Shown here: positions 35,215 through 43,684 of the stretch, piece after piece
Numbering within the stretch: position 1 is the first letter of the stretch
Layout of the letters: the number at the start of each line of letters is the position of its first letter
Source of the DNA: Legionella sp. 515359
GTDB lineage: Bacteria > Pseudomonadota > Gammaproteobacteria > Legionellales > Legionellaceae
DNA length: 48,251 bases
Direction: 5' to 3'
NCBI GenBank assembly: GCA_025941565.1
Contig: JAPCYN010000028.1
Coordinates: 1-48,251, forward strand
The notes under the pieces: model-generated
Told to the model about the DNA's origin: nothing
The model's input: only the letters and a program-made list of their open reading frames with translations
Databases searched by the model: none
Program-made: the position numbers and the translations under genes

Positions 35215-36414
35215 TCATAAGGAAAAATTATTTTTGCTCTGACTGTCTGATTGTTTTGAATGATTGGTCTTGTTTTTAAAAAAGTCACTCACCAACGCTT
35301 TGATATTTGCATTAGGAGGCACTGGCGATTTGACAGGAAATTCATCCCCATGAATAGGTAGAATTCCATTTTTAACTGTTCTTAACTCGCGATCATTGAT
35401 TCTCATGGCACCCAAATGAAACAATTCATTGTTAACTACGTAAACAGTATGATGATCTGCTGCATCAAAAAACGGCACATCAGAAGCGATTTGAGTGAAT
35501 CCATTGAGATTTTGCTTTGGCCCCAATTGTCCTTTCGTATTCAAACCACTGGCAATTAATGACTTATCATGAGTCAATATCAAACAACCTAAAGCAGTGG
35601 CCTGAACTTGTTTTGCTCTAAGATCCGGCAATTTAGTCCAAGTATTAATAAATGAGTTTTCCGGTTTTAATCCCAATAATCCTGATTCATTATCTCCGAA
35701 TACATAGACCTCTCCGTTCGTAGTTAAAAGAAGTGCATGTTTATCAGCCACTGAAATATCCGCAACTTCTAAGTCAGTCGGAGGTATGGGAATCCATTCA
35801 GGTAAAAAGATTGTGGCGTATTCAAATTGATAACTGTTTAATCGATTACCCATCATTTTAAAAGGTTCGCCGGAAGAGTCTCTGGTATAAATTAAAGCGC
35901 TTGTATGATTTTTAGCAAAAACTTTTTTTACTGTTGATTGCACTTCGATGGGAGTGGGTACGTAAAAGCTTGAAGCACCAGAGTTCGGGTTTATTTGCTT
36001 TTCATCATTTCTACCCATGGCAAAGACTTTACCCGACTCACCCAACAGAATTGAGTGCGAAAATCCGGTTGAAATATGTTTAATGCGTTCTTCAAGAGTA
36101 ATTTCAGTTAATATTGTGGCTTGTTTTATATCATGACCGAGTCCAAGTTGTCCTCGTGAATTACTTCCTATAGCTAAAACACGTCCATGGCTTAAAAGAA
36201 CCAGTGTAAAGTCTTGTCCGCAACTTATTTCTTTTATTTTTAATTCATCATTTAAATAATCTGATACCAAATTGTTAAAAGCTTTTGCCACTTTTTTCAA
36301 TTTTATTATTTCAATTAGTGAGAGTTGATCAAGAATTTGAAATAAAATTTCCTGAGGAAATGTCGTGATATCAATTTGTTGCAAGACGTTTATATCCAAA
36401 CCAGGTTTACCCAT
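35215..36414 (-). CDS. F-box protein with degenerate RCC1-like propeller (candidate effector)
   Basis: A 399-residue protein built like the one at 25272-26693. An F-box lies at about residues 18-50 (FPQEILFQILDQL, KLKKVAKAFNNLV), then about six RCC1-like repeats. The first is clear (FTLVLLSHGRVLAIGSN, GQLGLGH); later ones are eroded but keep the pattern (HALLLTTNGEVYVFGDN, LILTHDKSLIASGLN, GQLG). The C-terminus is short and polar (KNKTNHSKQSDSQSKNNFSL). AGGAG precedes the ATG. It lies 45 bases downstream of the Cys-His-Asp protein gene, likely in one transcript. A host-directed ubiquitin-ligase role is inferred from the domains only. Confidence 0.8.
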   Translation of the reverse strand: MGKPGLDINVLQQIDITTFPQEILFQILDQLSLIEIIKLKKVAKAFNNLVSDYLNDELKIKEISCGQDFTLVLLSHGRVLAIGSNSRGQLGLGHDIKQATILTEITLEERIKHISTGFSHSILLGESGKVFAMGRNDEKQINPNSGASSFYVPTPIEVQSTVKKVFAKNHTSALIYTRDSSGEPFKMMGNRLNSYQFEYATIFLPEWIPIPPTDLEVADISVADKHALLLTTNGEVYVFGDNESGLLGLKPENSFINTWTKLPDLRAKQVQATALGCLILTHDKSLIASGLNTKGQLGPKQNLNGFTQIASDVPFFDAADHHTVYVVNNELFHLGAMRINDRELRTVKNGILPIHGDEFPVKSPVPPNANIKALVSDFFKNKTNHSKQSDSQSKNNFSL

Positions 36415-36459
36415 AAAATTTACTCCTAGTATTTTGTTACAGGTAAGCCCTATTTCAAG

Positions 36460-38088
36460 CTAAACTTTATAAGTTCTTTGGCTTGCCGCAGAAAACGAAT
36501 GTTCCTCATTTTCGTCCAAAAGATCAATAATTTTCTTAAAAACTTCTAAGTCTGTTGAGTTGATGGTCTCATTCGATTTCATCACTTCATATTTTCTGAG
36601 GTATGAGGTCCAAAACCCTTTGGATTTATCAAATGCAGGTAATAAAGAGGATAAAAATTCCTCACTCTTATTGAATACAACACCTTTCCACAGGAAGTTG
36701 TTCTTATTTTTCTCAATGGAGCGTGCAAATACAGATTGAGTCGCTACTTTCATTGCTGTTTCAGGGGTTATGTCGTCTTTTTTTACTTGATCACTCAATA
36801 TATCAATTAAATCGAGTTTTAGACGGTTCTTAGATGTTTTCAGGATGAATTCTTTTAAATCATCTAAAAAAGTGACTGCAACTTGTTGTTTTCGACCCAG
36901 TTTATCAGATTGATTCGTTTGAGAAGAGGAGAAGAAATTGCCTCTTGCAGAAGAGACTTTTGCCAGTTGCTGAATAAAAGACTGACTCGAAACAGCGGTC
37001 ACTTCTGATGTGCTGTGTTTCACTTCCTGCGAATCATAACAACAAACCAACTTGGTTGTCATACTGGGGTATGGGTAATTACTCATCAGAAATGCACCAT
37101 AACCCTGTTGAGTATATCCCATAACCACAGCCCATGGATCAACAATAGTGCATTGAGATAAATCGGTTAAGTCATCAGAATTATGATCAAGAAGAAGATA
37201 CGTATGGGAGCCTAAATCGTTTTGATGACTCACCATTTTAATATGCATCGGAGGAAGTACTCCTTTTTCCATTTCCTTAAATAAATGATCTGCAGCCAAC
37301 TGAGCGAATGTATGACAAGCACCCATTCCCATATTTCTCACCATGTCTGCGGTTTTGCCGATTGATTTTCGATCATAACTTACGAGTGCTCCCCCTAACC
37401 CAATAACAGGTGGACCTTTAGGTGTTTGTTTTGATCTCGCCAAAACAGTCTCTCTTGCAGATGATTCAATGCATTGTTCAAATCGGGCCGCATCCAGTGA
37501 TCCATATTGAGCAAGGTTTAAATGCCATAACTGAGCAGTTACCGGCGAGGCGATGAAAACGCTTGGATTGTGCTGACGATTAATTGAAGGCAATTGACTA
37601 AAAGACGGATCATTTATCACGACTTCCAGCACTTGTAATTTAAAAGATGACAAATTCCTGCTGTTGTCGTTAATGTATTTTTGCGGATTGTTTAAAAATA
37701 AATGCAATTTTTCATCAGTGTCTATTATTTTAAAAAAATGAGGCATTGTGGAGGAGAATGTAGAATATTCAAACATTTCACTTGAAATAATTTTTATTAA
37801 TTCCATTATTAAATTTTCAACTGTTCTCTCTTTATTTTTTAAAAGGCCTAGCAATTTTTCTCTGGATTCTTCATATTCAAGACCCTCATAAACCTCAAGA
37901 ACAAGGGTTTTTACTTTTTCTTCATCATAATTGTTCCCGTCGTAGCATTGAGAATTTAATCGTTGAAGAATTACTTCATTAAAATCTCTCAACTCATTCC
38001 TTTTAACGGTAGAAAATTCGTTTTTTAATTTTAGGATTTTTGGATTGGAACTTTGTGTAGTAGTAACAGATTCAGTTTTTATTTTCAT
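36460..38088 (-). CDS. Putative cysteine-protease/deamidase-like protein with C-H-D triad (candidate effector)
   Basis: A 542-residue protein with no homologue I can name. A helical N-terminus (1-170) precedes a central region with an apparent catalytic triad: C258 in MGMGACHTFAQLAADHLF at a helix start, H295 in GSHTYLLLD before a strand, and D317 in TIVDPWA. Spacings of 37 and 22 residues resemble the papain/transglutaminase-like C3 domain of Pasteurella toxin PMT and related effector deamidases and proteases. The C-terminal 200 residues are charged and end with an E-block-like DENEEHSFSAASQRTYKV. The start at 38088 is the first ATG. It heads a two-gene unit with the F-box protein. Activity is inferred from motif order, not demonstrated. 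Confidence 0.68.
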   Translation of the reverse strand: MKIKTESVTTTQSSNPKILKLKNEFSTVKRNELRDFNEVILQRLNSQCYDGNNYDEEKVKTLVLEVYEGLEYEESREKLLGLLKNKERTVENLIMELIKIISSEMFEYSTFSSTMPHFFKIIDTDEKLHLFLNNPQKYINDNSRNLSSFKLQVLEVVINDPSFSQLPSINRQHNPSVFIASPVTAQLWHLNLAQYGSLDAARFEQCIESSARETVLARSKQTPKGPPVIGLGGALVSYDRKSIGKTADMVRNMGMGACHTFAQLAADHLFKEMEKGVLPPMHIKMVSHQNDLGSHTYLLLDHNSDDLTDLSQCTIVDPWAVVMGYTQQGYGAFLMSNYPYPSMTTKLVCCYDSQEVKHSTSEVTAVSSQSFIQQLAKVSSARGNFFSSSQTNQSDKLGRKQQVAVTFLDDLKEFILKTSKNRLKLDLIDILSDQVKKDDITPETAMKVATQSVFARSIEKNKNNFLWKGVVFNKSEEFLSSLLPAFDKSKGFWTSYLRKYEVMKSNETINSTDLEVFKKIIDLLDENEEHSFSAASQRTYKV

Positions 38089-38132
38089 AATAGATTATCA
38101 ATTAATAAGGTATTCATGAGTTAAATATAAAG

Positions 38133-38169
38133 TTTATTTATTAAGGAAAAATTACTTATTTATTAAGGA
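38133..38169 (-). promoter_or_regulatory. Direct repeats resembling PmrA half-sites upstream of the effector-like operon
   Basis: On the minus strand CTTAATAAA occurs at 38167-38159 and again at 38145-38137, with AGTAATTTT at 38156-38148 between them, all with an 11-base period. The Legionella PmrA box is CTTAATATT repeated at 11 bases. The outer two match 7 of 9 positions and the middle one 6 of 9. A -10-like TATATT lies at 38129-38124 and the gene starts at 38088. The 15-base repeat is otherwise 14/15 identical, so a chance AT-rich duplication is possible. Confidence 0.42.
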
Positions 38170-38360
38170 TTTATTAACAAAATAGGAAAAGCTAATATTT
38201 ACAATCAATTGGGATAAAATGCACAAGGTGAAAAATATGAGATCAACTGCTTTTTGCTCGGGTTGCAGGGATTTATGAGTTTTTATACGAAGAAAAAATT
38301 GAAGGTAAACGCAACAAATTTTTATTGATAAAGGGTGATTTTCTGAATGACACTTTCATT

Positions 38361-38413
38361 ATAGCCTGGATGCAGCCAGAAGCTTCCGGGAAGTAGGGGG
38401 CTGTCTACCCAGG
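38361..38413. repeat. GTAGCCTGG-type palindromic repeat, copy 2; possible argR terminator
   Basis: Begins ATAGCCTGGATGCAGCC and ends GGCTGTCTACCCAGG, which in reverse reads CCTGGGTAGACAGCC, so the arms match with a few changes. It follows the end of argR on the minus strand. The remaining 38170-38360 sequence is AT-rich with no gene. Confidence 0.6.
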
Positions 38414-38431
38414 TAATAATAAAAGGTGGAA

Positions 38432-38887
38432 TTACTTTTTCAAGTAAGGAAACTCATCATGTAATAATTGAATTACATTGTTTAATTGTTCCTTATTTTT
38501 TACAATAAGAAGCACGGTATCATCACCAGCAATTGTGCCTAATATGCCTGAGTTTTGGCTGACTTGCGGTGAATAAGAAACGAATTTTCTGTCAATAAAA
38601 AAAGCTAAACTGTTCGCATTTCCAGGATGTGTATGGAGTACGATAAGTCCATACTCTGATACTTGCATGTTCAATACTAAAGGTAGGTTGGGTATATTGA
38701 AATCGACTACTTGATAAGTACCTCCTATTTTTGCAATTTTTAATTTTTTCAGTCTTCGCGATAGAGTTGCCTGCGGAATCGTATAACCCCGTTCCTTTAA
38801 GCTATTTTGCAAATCAATTTGTTCCGCAATTTTCTCTGTTTGCACAATATTGAGTATATGCCCATCAAGAGCTGCATCTTGGCTCAT
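38432..38887 (-). CDS. argR: Arginine repressor ArgR
   Basis: A 151-residue arginine-dependent regulator. The N-terminal winged helix holds SLKERGYTIPQATLSRRLKK; the C-terminal hexamerisation/arginine-binding domain has HTHPGNANSLAFFIDR and ILGTIAGDDTVLLIV, including the paired aspartates that contact arginine. GGAG lies eight bases before the ATG. It is divergent from the arginine transport-argGH operon and shares an intergenic region with ARG boxes, so it probably regulates both directions. Confidence 0.95.
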   Translation of the reverse strand: MSQDAALDGHILNIVQTEKIAEQIDLQNSLKERGYTIPQATLSRRLKKLKIAKIGGTYQVVDFNIPNLPLVLNMQVSEYGLIVLHTHPGNANSLAFFIDRKFVSYSPQVSQNSGILGTIAGDDTVLLIVKNKEQLNNVIQLLHDEFPYLKK

Positions 38888-38913
38888 TCATATCTCCAGT
38901 TTATTTATGGCTC

Positions 38914-38952
38914 AGTGAATACAAAACCATGTTTAATGAAATTATATTCAAA
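38914..38952. promoter_or_regulatory. Tandem ARG boxes (ArgR operator)
   Basis: Two 18-base sites: a good one at 38935-38952 with core TGAAATTATATTCA (13 of 14 to TGAATWWWWATTCA), and a weaker one at 38914-38931 with core TGAATACAAAACCA. They are separated by exactly three bases, the spacing of paired ARG boxes in enterobacteria. The pair ends six bases before the -35 of the plus-strand promoter at 38958. Confidence 0.75.
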
Positions 38953-38957
38953 ACATC

Positions 38958-38986
38958 TTGACAAGGCAAGTTGAGGTTGATAAATT
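38958..38986 (+). promoter_or_regulatory. Sigma-70 promoter of the arginine transport/argGH operon
   Basis: A perfect TTGACA (38958-38963), 17 bases and TAAATT (38981-38986). Transcription would start near 38993, about 27 bases before the binding-protein ATG. ArgR bound at the adjoining ARG boxes would cover its upstream edge. Confidence 0.68.
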
Positions 38987-39019
38987 TAAAAAACGCATAA
39001 AAACTGGATTTATATTCAT

Positions 39020-39772
39020 ATGAAACAAATATTTTTTATTTTTGTAGCTGCATTTTCCATTTTTGTTTCTCTTTGCTATGCAAGAATCTCTGACGAAAAT
39101 ATTCAATACATTCATTTTGCCGTAGCGGCAGAATATCCACCATTTGAATATAATGATCATGGTGAGATCAAAGGGTTTGATATTGACCTTGCTCGTTTGA
39201 TTGCAAAAAAACTTGGAAAGGAGGCCCTTTTTGACACCATGCAATTCAGCAGCATTTTACCTGCTTTAAGCTCTGGGCAGGTTGATGCAGCAATTTCTAC
39301 GATTACCATTACAGAACAGCGAAAAAAGAGTTTCGATTTTACTGAGCCTTATTATTTCGAAAGTATGGCGGCTGTTTTTCCAGAAAAGAAACCGGTTAAG
39401 GACGCGAAGCAATTATCTGACAAAAAAATCGCAGTGCAATTAGGCAGCACCATGGAAATTTGGTTAAAAAATAATATGCCCAATGCCAATCTGCTTGTAA
39501 TGGATAATAATAATCAAACAATTGCAGCTCTAAAAGCAGGTCATGTTGATTTGGTTCTGGTGGATGGAGTTCAGGGTGCAGTATTTACTCAGAAAAATCC
39601 TGGATTGGCCTTTGCTGTTATTGCCAAATCAGCAGATGGTTATGGTCTGGCTCTGAAAAAGAATTCAAAATTAACTCAAAAAATAAATTATGTTTTACAT
39701 GAACTGGAACAAAATGGTGAGCTTTCTGAACTCAAGAAAAAATGGCTGGAGGACACCAAATGGACGAGTTAA
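39020..39772 (+). CDS. artJ: Periplasmic arginine-type amino-acid-binding protein (ArtJ-like)
   Basis: A 250-residue type-3 substrate-binding protein. An N-terminal signal peptide (IFFIFVAAFSIFVSLCYA) is followed by the cluster-3 signature GFDIDLARLIAKKLGK, then AAISTITITEQRKKSFDFTE and KKIAVQLGSTMEIWLK. This family delivers arginine, ornithine, citrulline or glutamine to the permease. It is the first gene of an operon preceded by ARG boxes, supporting an arginine-related substrate. The stop overlaps the next gene. Confidence 0.9.
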   Translation: MKQIFFIFVAAFSIFVSLCYARISDENIQYIHFAVAAEYPPFEYNDHGEIKGFDIDLARLIAKKLGKEALFDTMQFSSILPALSSGQVDAAISTITITEQRKKSFDFTEPYYFESMAAVFPEKKPVKDAKQLSDKKIAVQLGSTMEIWLKNNMPNANLLVMDNNNQTIAALKAGHVDLVLVDGVQGAVFTQKNPGLAFAVIAKSADGYGLALKKNSKLTQKINYVLHELEQNGELSELKKKWLEDTKWTS

Positions 39773-40404
39773 AACAAAATGTCCTCTATATTGGTGAGGG
39801 AACTTTAGTTACTTTGACTTTGCTGCTCGGTGGTTTATTGATAGGGACTTTATTAGGAACTGTACTGGCTTTATTGCGATACCAAGGGATTATGAAGCCC
39901 ATAATAAATGGATTTATTTCGGTGATGAGAGGGACTCCGGTTATTTTGCAACTTAGTTTTATTTATTTTGCTGTACCTGCATTAATCGGTATCAAAACGA
40001 ATATTTTAGTGGCAGGGCTGTTAACTTTTGGTTTGAACAGTTCTGCGTATATTGCTGAAATTTTGAGATCAGGAATCGATCATTTGCCAAAAGGCCAGTT
40101 TGAAGCAGCCAAAACCTTGCAAATACCCAGCTTTTATCTATGGAAAGATATTGTTTTGCCGCAAGTAGTTAAAAATATTTTTCCTGCATTCATTAATGAA
40201 ATGATTGCGCTGCTGAAAGAAACTGCTTTGATTGCCACTATAGGGGGAATGGATTTGATGCGCCGAGCGCAATCAGTAGCTGCAGAGCAGTTTACTTATT
40301 TTGTTCCTTTGTGCATCGCGGGTTGTTTTTACTATGGCATGGTTCTTTTGATTGAGTTCCTGGGCAAGAAAATAGAACAAAGGGGGCTGTATGTTAGTAA
40401 TTAA
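39760..40404 (+). CDS. Amino-acid ABC transporter permease (HisMQ family)
   Basis: A 214-residue inner-membrane permease with five or so helices and the EAA-loop signature (EAAKTLQIPSFYLWKDIVLP) and ISVMRGTPVILQLSFIYFA. GGAGG lies seven bases before the ATG at 39760; an ATG six codons upstream (39742) lacks this spacing. The E. coli Art system has two permeases, while only one is present here, so it should homodimerise. Overlaps both neighbours. Confidence 0.9.
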   Translation: MDELKQNVLYIGEGTLVTLTLLLGGLLIGTLLGTVLALLRYQGIMKPIINGFISVMRGTPVILQLSFIYFAVPALIGIKTNILVAGLLTFGLNSSAYIAEILRSGIDHLPKGQFEAAKTLQIPSFYLWKDIVLPQVVKNIFPAFINEMIALLKETALIATIGGMDLMRRAQSVAAEQFTYFVPLCIAGCFYYGMVLLIEFLGKKIEQRGLYVSN

Positions 40405-41050
40405 CCAAGCCAGTAAGTATTTTGGCTCTCTACCCGTATTAAATAACATTAACTTAAAAGTACACGCACAAACAGTCCTTGGTTTGGCAGGGCCATCCGG
40501 AAGTGGAAAATCCACTCTATTGCGTTGCATACAACAATTAGAAACTTTGGATTCAGGTACGGTTGATGTAACGGGGCAAAGTGGTTTTATGTTTCAGGAT
40601 TTTCAGCTTTTTCCACATATGACGGTAATGCAAAACTTGGTGTATGCACCTCGCTTACAGAGCAAAACAGTCAATCATGAAGAGCAGGCACAATCCTTGC
40701 TGCTGAGTTTAGGGATTAGTGATAAAGCATCTGCCTATCCTCAGCAGTTGTCTGGTGGGCAAAAACAGCGCGTTGCTTTGGCTCGAAGTTTAATGATGAA
40801 ACCCAATTTACTACTTTGTGATGAACCTACATCGGGCCTTGATCTGGCAACGATTGATGAAGTGATTAGTTTATTAAATTCAGTCAAATCGTTAGGGGTT
40901 ACGATGGTTATTGCATCCCACGATCTTGATTTTTTAAGCAAAATGTCTGATCGATTGATTGTTCTGAAAGGAGGGCAGTTAGTCGCGGATGTGGTGCCTA
41001 AGGAATTGGCTGCACCAATTTTACATTTAAAACAATACTATCAGGAGTAA
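40391..41050 (+). CDS. artP: Amino-acid ABC transporter ATP-binding protein
   Basis: A 219-residue ATPase of the polar-amino-acid class. It has Walker A GPSGSGKSTLLRC, Q-loop FMFQDFQLFPHM, signature LSGGQKQRVALARSL, Walker B LLLCDEPTSGLD and the switch histidine in VIASHDLDFL. AGGGGG sits before the ATG, which lies inside the permease end. argG follows three bases after the stop, tying import to arginine synthesis. Confidence 0.93.
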   Translation: MLVINQASKYFGSLPVLNNINLKVHAQTVLGLAGPSGSGKSTLLRCIQQLETLDSGTVDVTGQSGFMFQDFQLFPHMTVMQNLVYAPRLQSKTVNHEEQAQSLLLSLGISDKASAYPQQLSGGQKQRVALARSLMMKPNLLLCDEPTSGLDLATIDEVISLLNSVKSLGVTMVIASHDLDFLSKMSDRLIVLKGGQLVADVVPKELAAPILHLKQYYQE

Positions 41051-41053
41051 ACC

Positions 41054-42265
41054 ATGAATGAATCGATTAAAAAAATTGTCCTTGCCTACTCGGGCGGCCT
41101 GGATACTTCAGTAATGATTCCATGGCTTAAAGAGCATTACCAGCAGGCAGAAATAATCGCTATGGTTTGTGATTTAGGGCAAAATGAAGATTTAGTAGCC
41201 ATTAAGGAAAAAGCCATTAAAAGTGGCGCCTCAAAAGCATATGTAATGGATGTTCAGGATGAATTTGTTACCGACTATCTTTGGTGCTTGGTTAAATCGG
41301 GGGCACTTTATGAGAACCAGTATATTATGGGTACTATTTCACGACCATTGATTGCAAAAAAAATGGTCGAAATTGCCTTACAAGAAAATGCAGATGCCGT
41401 TGCCCATGGAGCAACTGGAAAAGGTAATGACCAGGTTCGCTTTGAATATACAGTAAAAGCTTTAGCTCCCGAGCTTAAAATTATCGCGCCATGGAGATCC
41501 TGGAATATTAAATCCAGGCAAGAAGCGATTGAATATGCCAAATTGCATGGCATTGAAGTGCCTGTGACTCCAAAATCACCTTATTCTCGTGATCATAATC
41601 TTTGGTATATTTCACATGAAGGAGGTGTTTTGGAAGATCCAGGACAACCTCAACCTGATGATTTATTGCTAATGACTGCATCTTTGGAGCAAACACCAGA
41701 TAATCCAGAATTGGTAAGTATTGAATTTAATCAAGGCGTGCCCGTTGCTTTAAACACTAAAAAGATGAATCCAGTCGAATTACTCAAAGAATTAAATAAA
41801 ATTGCGGGCTCCCATGGAATTGGAGTGGCTGATCTCGTTGAAAACCGATTAGTAGGAATGAAAATCAGGGGGATATATGAAGCACCTGCAGCTGCGGTTC
41901 TTTATAAAGCACATCAAATGCTCGAAAGCTTGTGTCTTGATCGTTCAACTTTGCATTTAAAACAGTCCTTACAACAAACTTATGCCAATCTTGTTTATGA
42001 GGGGCGATGGTTTTCTCAAGCCAAGAATGCACTGGATGCATTTATTAATGTGACGCAACAGCACATGACTGGAACTGTGAGCTTACAGTTATTTAAAGGG
42101 AACATAATTTCTTATGGGATGCATTCGCCATTTAGCTTGCATGATCCTGCGTTGGCTACCTTTGAAGAGGATGGTGTTTATAATCAACAAGATGCCGAAG
42201 GATTTATAAATTTATTTTCTTTATCAGCACAAGTTTATGGCAAGGTACATCAAGGAGATAAATAA
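41054..42265 (+). CDS. argG: Argininosuccinate synthase
   Basis: A 403-residue enzyme joining citrulline and aspartate. It has the ATP pyrophosphatase loop [34 protein letters not shown], and [17 protein letters not shown]. Full length. Part of the ArgR-operator-preceded operon; the transporter upstream could import citrulline to feed it, but that is inference. Overlaps argH by one base. Confidence 0.97.
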   Translation: MNESIKKIVLAYSGGLDTSVMIPWLKEHYQQAEIIAMVCDLGQNEDLVAIKEKAIKSGASKAYVMDVQDEFVTDYLWCLVKSGALYENQYIMGTISRPLIAKKMVEIALQENADAVAHGATGKGNDQVRFEYTVKALAPELKIIAPWRSWNIKSRQEAIEYAKLHGIEVPVTPKSPYSRDHNLWYISHEGGVLEDPGQPQPDDLLLMTASLEQTPDNPELVSIEFNQGVPVALNTKKMNPVELLKELNKIAGSHGIGVADLVENRLVGMKIRGIYEAPAAAVLYKAHQMLESLCLDRSTLHLKQSLQQTYANLVYEGRWFSQAKNALDAFINVTQQHMTGTVSLQLFKGNIISYGMHSPFSLHDPALATFEEDGVYNQQDAEGFINLFSLSAQVYGKVHQGDK

Positions 42266-43503
42266 TGGCGCATAAAACATGGGGAGGGCGGTTCAAAAAA
42301 GAACTTGATTCTCGAGTCATGCATTTTAATGCTTCATTGGCTTTTGATAAGGTGCTCTTCACTCACGATATAGTGGGGAGTCAAGCGCATACAAAAATGC
42401 TTGCTCGCCAAGGGCTTATTTCCGACAGTGAAGCAGATTTGATTTGTAATGGATTGGATGAAATAAGCCATGAAATAAAACAGGGTATCCATGAATTTGA
42501 TGAGTCCAGTGAAGATATTCATATGTTTGTGGAGCAATTACTGATCGCCAAAATTGGTGATGTGGGTAAAAAACTGCATACAGGTCGTAGCCGCAATGAT
42601 CAGGTTGCCCTCGATTTAAGATTGTATTCTCGTGATGCAGGCGTGCATATTATTATGCTTCTACAGCATTTAAATCAGATTTTGGATGAGATGGCACGAG
42701 ATTATGCCGAAGATAAAATTCCAGGTTATACCCATTTGCAGCAAGCACAGCCAATTTATTTAGGACAATATTTTGCTGCTTATTTGGCAATGTTTCAGCG
42801 GGATTTAGAGCGTTTGCACGATTGGCATAGACGAATGAATTTTTCTCCTTTAGGCGCTGGGGCCTTAGCAGGAAGTACTTTACCTCTAGACCGAGTATGG
42901 GTTGCGGAAACTCTTGGTTTTGATGGGGTGATTGAGAATACACTGGATGCAGTAAGCGATCGGGATTTTATTATTGAATTTTGCTCTGTTGCTTCAATCA
43001 TGATGATGCATTTGTCACGGTTGGCCGAAGATTTGATTCTTTGGGCCACTCAGGAATTTGGTTTTATTACCCTGGATGATGCTTTTGCTACTGGCTCATC
43101 ATTAATGCCTAATAAGAAAAATCCAGATGTCTTGGAGTTAATTAGGGGGAAAAGCGGTCGTGTTTTTGGGCACTTAATGGGGATTTTAACGGTAATGAAA
43201 GGATTACCGCTTGCATACAACAAGGACATGCAAGAAGACAAAGAATGTTTGTTTGATACTATCAATACGCTGACGGCTTGTTTGGAAATCATTACTCCTT
43301 TTCTGGGAAGTGTGCAATTTAATACGAAATTGATGGGGGAGAAAGCCAATAGTGGCTATTTGAATGCAACGGGAGTATTGGAGTCTTTGGTATTGCAAGG
43401 CATGCCTTTTAGGGATGCGCATCATCAGGTAGGTTTGTGGGTTCAGGCCGCGATTGATAAAAATTGTTCTCTTGAAGAAATTATTAAAAACAAAAGATTG
43501 TAG
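42265..43503 (+). CDS. argH: Argininosuccinate lyase, C-terminally short
   Basis: A 412-residue lyase that splits argininosuccinate into arginine and fumarate. The N-terminus (WGGRF), [24 protein letters not shown]-type HLQQAQPI and the catalytic-serine loop [20 protein letters not shown] are intact. The protein ends at [10 protein letters not shown], about 45-50 residues before the usual end; bacterial ArgH proteins are about 455-470 long. The missing part is the terminal helical cap of the third domain. A palindromic repeat follows the stop within 50 bases. Activity is probable because all catalytic residues are kept. Confidence 0.92.
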   Translation: MAHKTWGGRFKKELDSRVMHFNASLAFDKVLFTHDIVGSQAHTKMLARQGLISDSEADLICNGLDEISHEIKQGIHEFDESSEDIHMFVEQLLIAKIGDVGKKLHTGRSRNDQVALDLRLYSRDAGVHIIMLLQHLNQILDEMARDYAEDKIPGYTHLQQAQPIYLGQYFAAYLAMFQRDLERLHDWHRRMNFSPLGAGALAGSTLPLDRVWVAETLGFDGVIENTLDAVSDRDFIIEFCSVASIMMMHLSRLAEDLILWATQEFGFITLDDAFATGSSLMPNKKNPDVLELIRGKSGRVFGHLMGILTVMKGLPLAYNKDMQEDKECLFDTINTLTACLEIITPFLGSVQFNTKLMGEKANSGYLNATGVLESLVLQGMPFRDAHHQVGLWVQAAIDKNCSLEEIIKNKRL

Positions 43504-43549
43504 CGCGTAATCCGGTTCTTTGTAGTATGGGTATAGTGAATCCATTATT

Positions 43550-43652
43550 TTTCCCTTCTCCCCTGAGGGAGAAGGAATTTTCATGATGGATACGCTGTGT
43601 GCCCTGGCGACGAGATTCTTGCAGAACACTATTTTTAAAGTAGAATGAGGGT
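43550..43652. repeat. Degenerate copy of the CCTTCTCCC/GGGAGAAGG repeat
   Basis: A perfect 9-bp hairpin (43554-43575, loop CTGA) is followed by GTGCCCTGGCGACG and, at the right end, AATGAGGGTACA, in the same order as in the element at 31661-31793. It lies between argH and the anthranilate synthase gene and may end the arginine operon transcript. Confidence 0.6.
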
Positions 43653-43684
43653 ACACTATAATTATTCGATTGAGTTAGCCATTC

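Noticed and set aside
43620-43684. Tryptophan leader/attenuator before the anthranilate synthase gene
   Set aside because: No small ORF with adjacent Trp codons and no alternative hairpins beyond the repeat.
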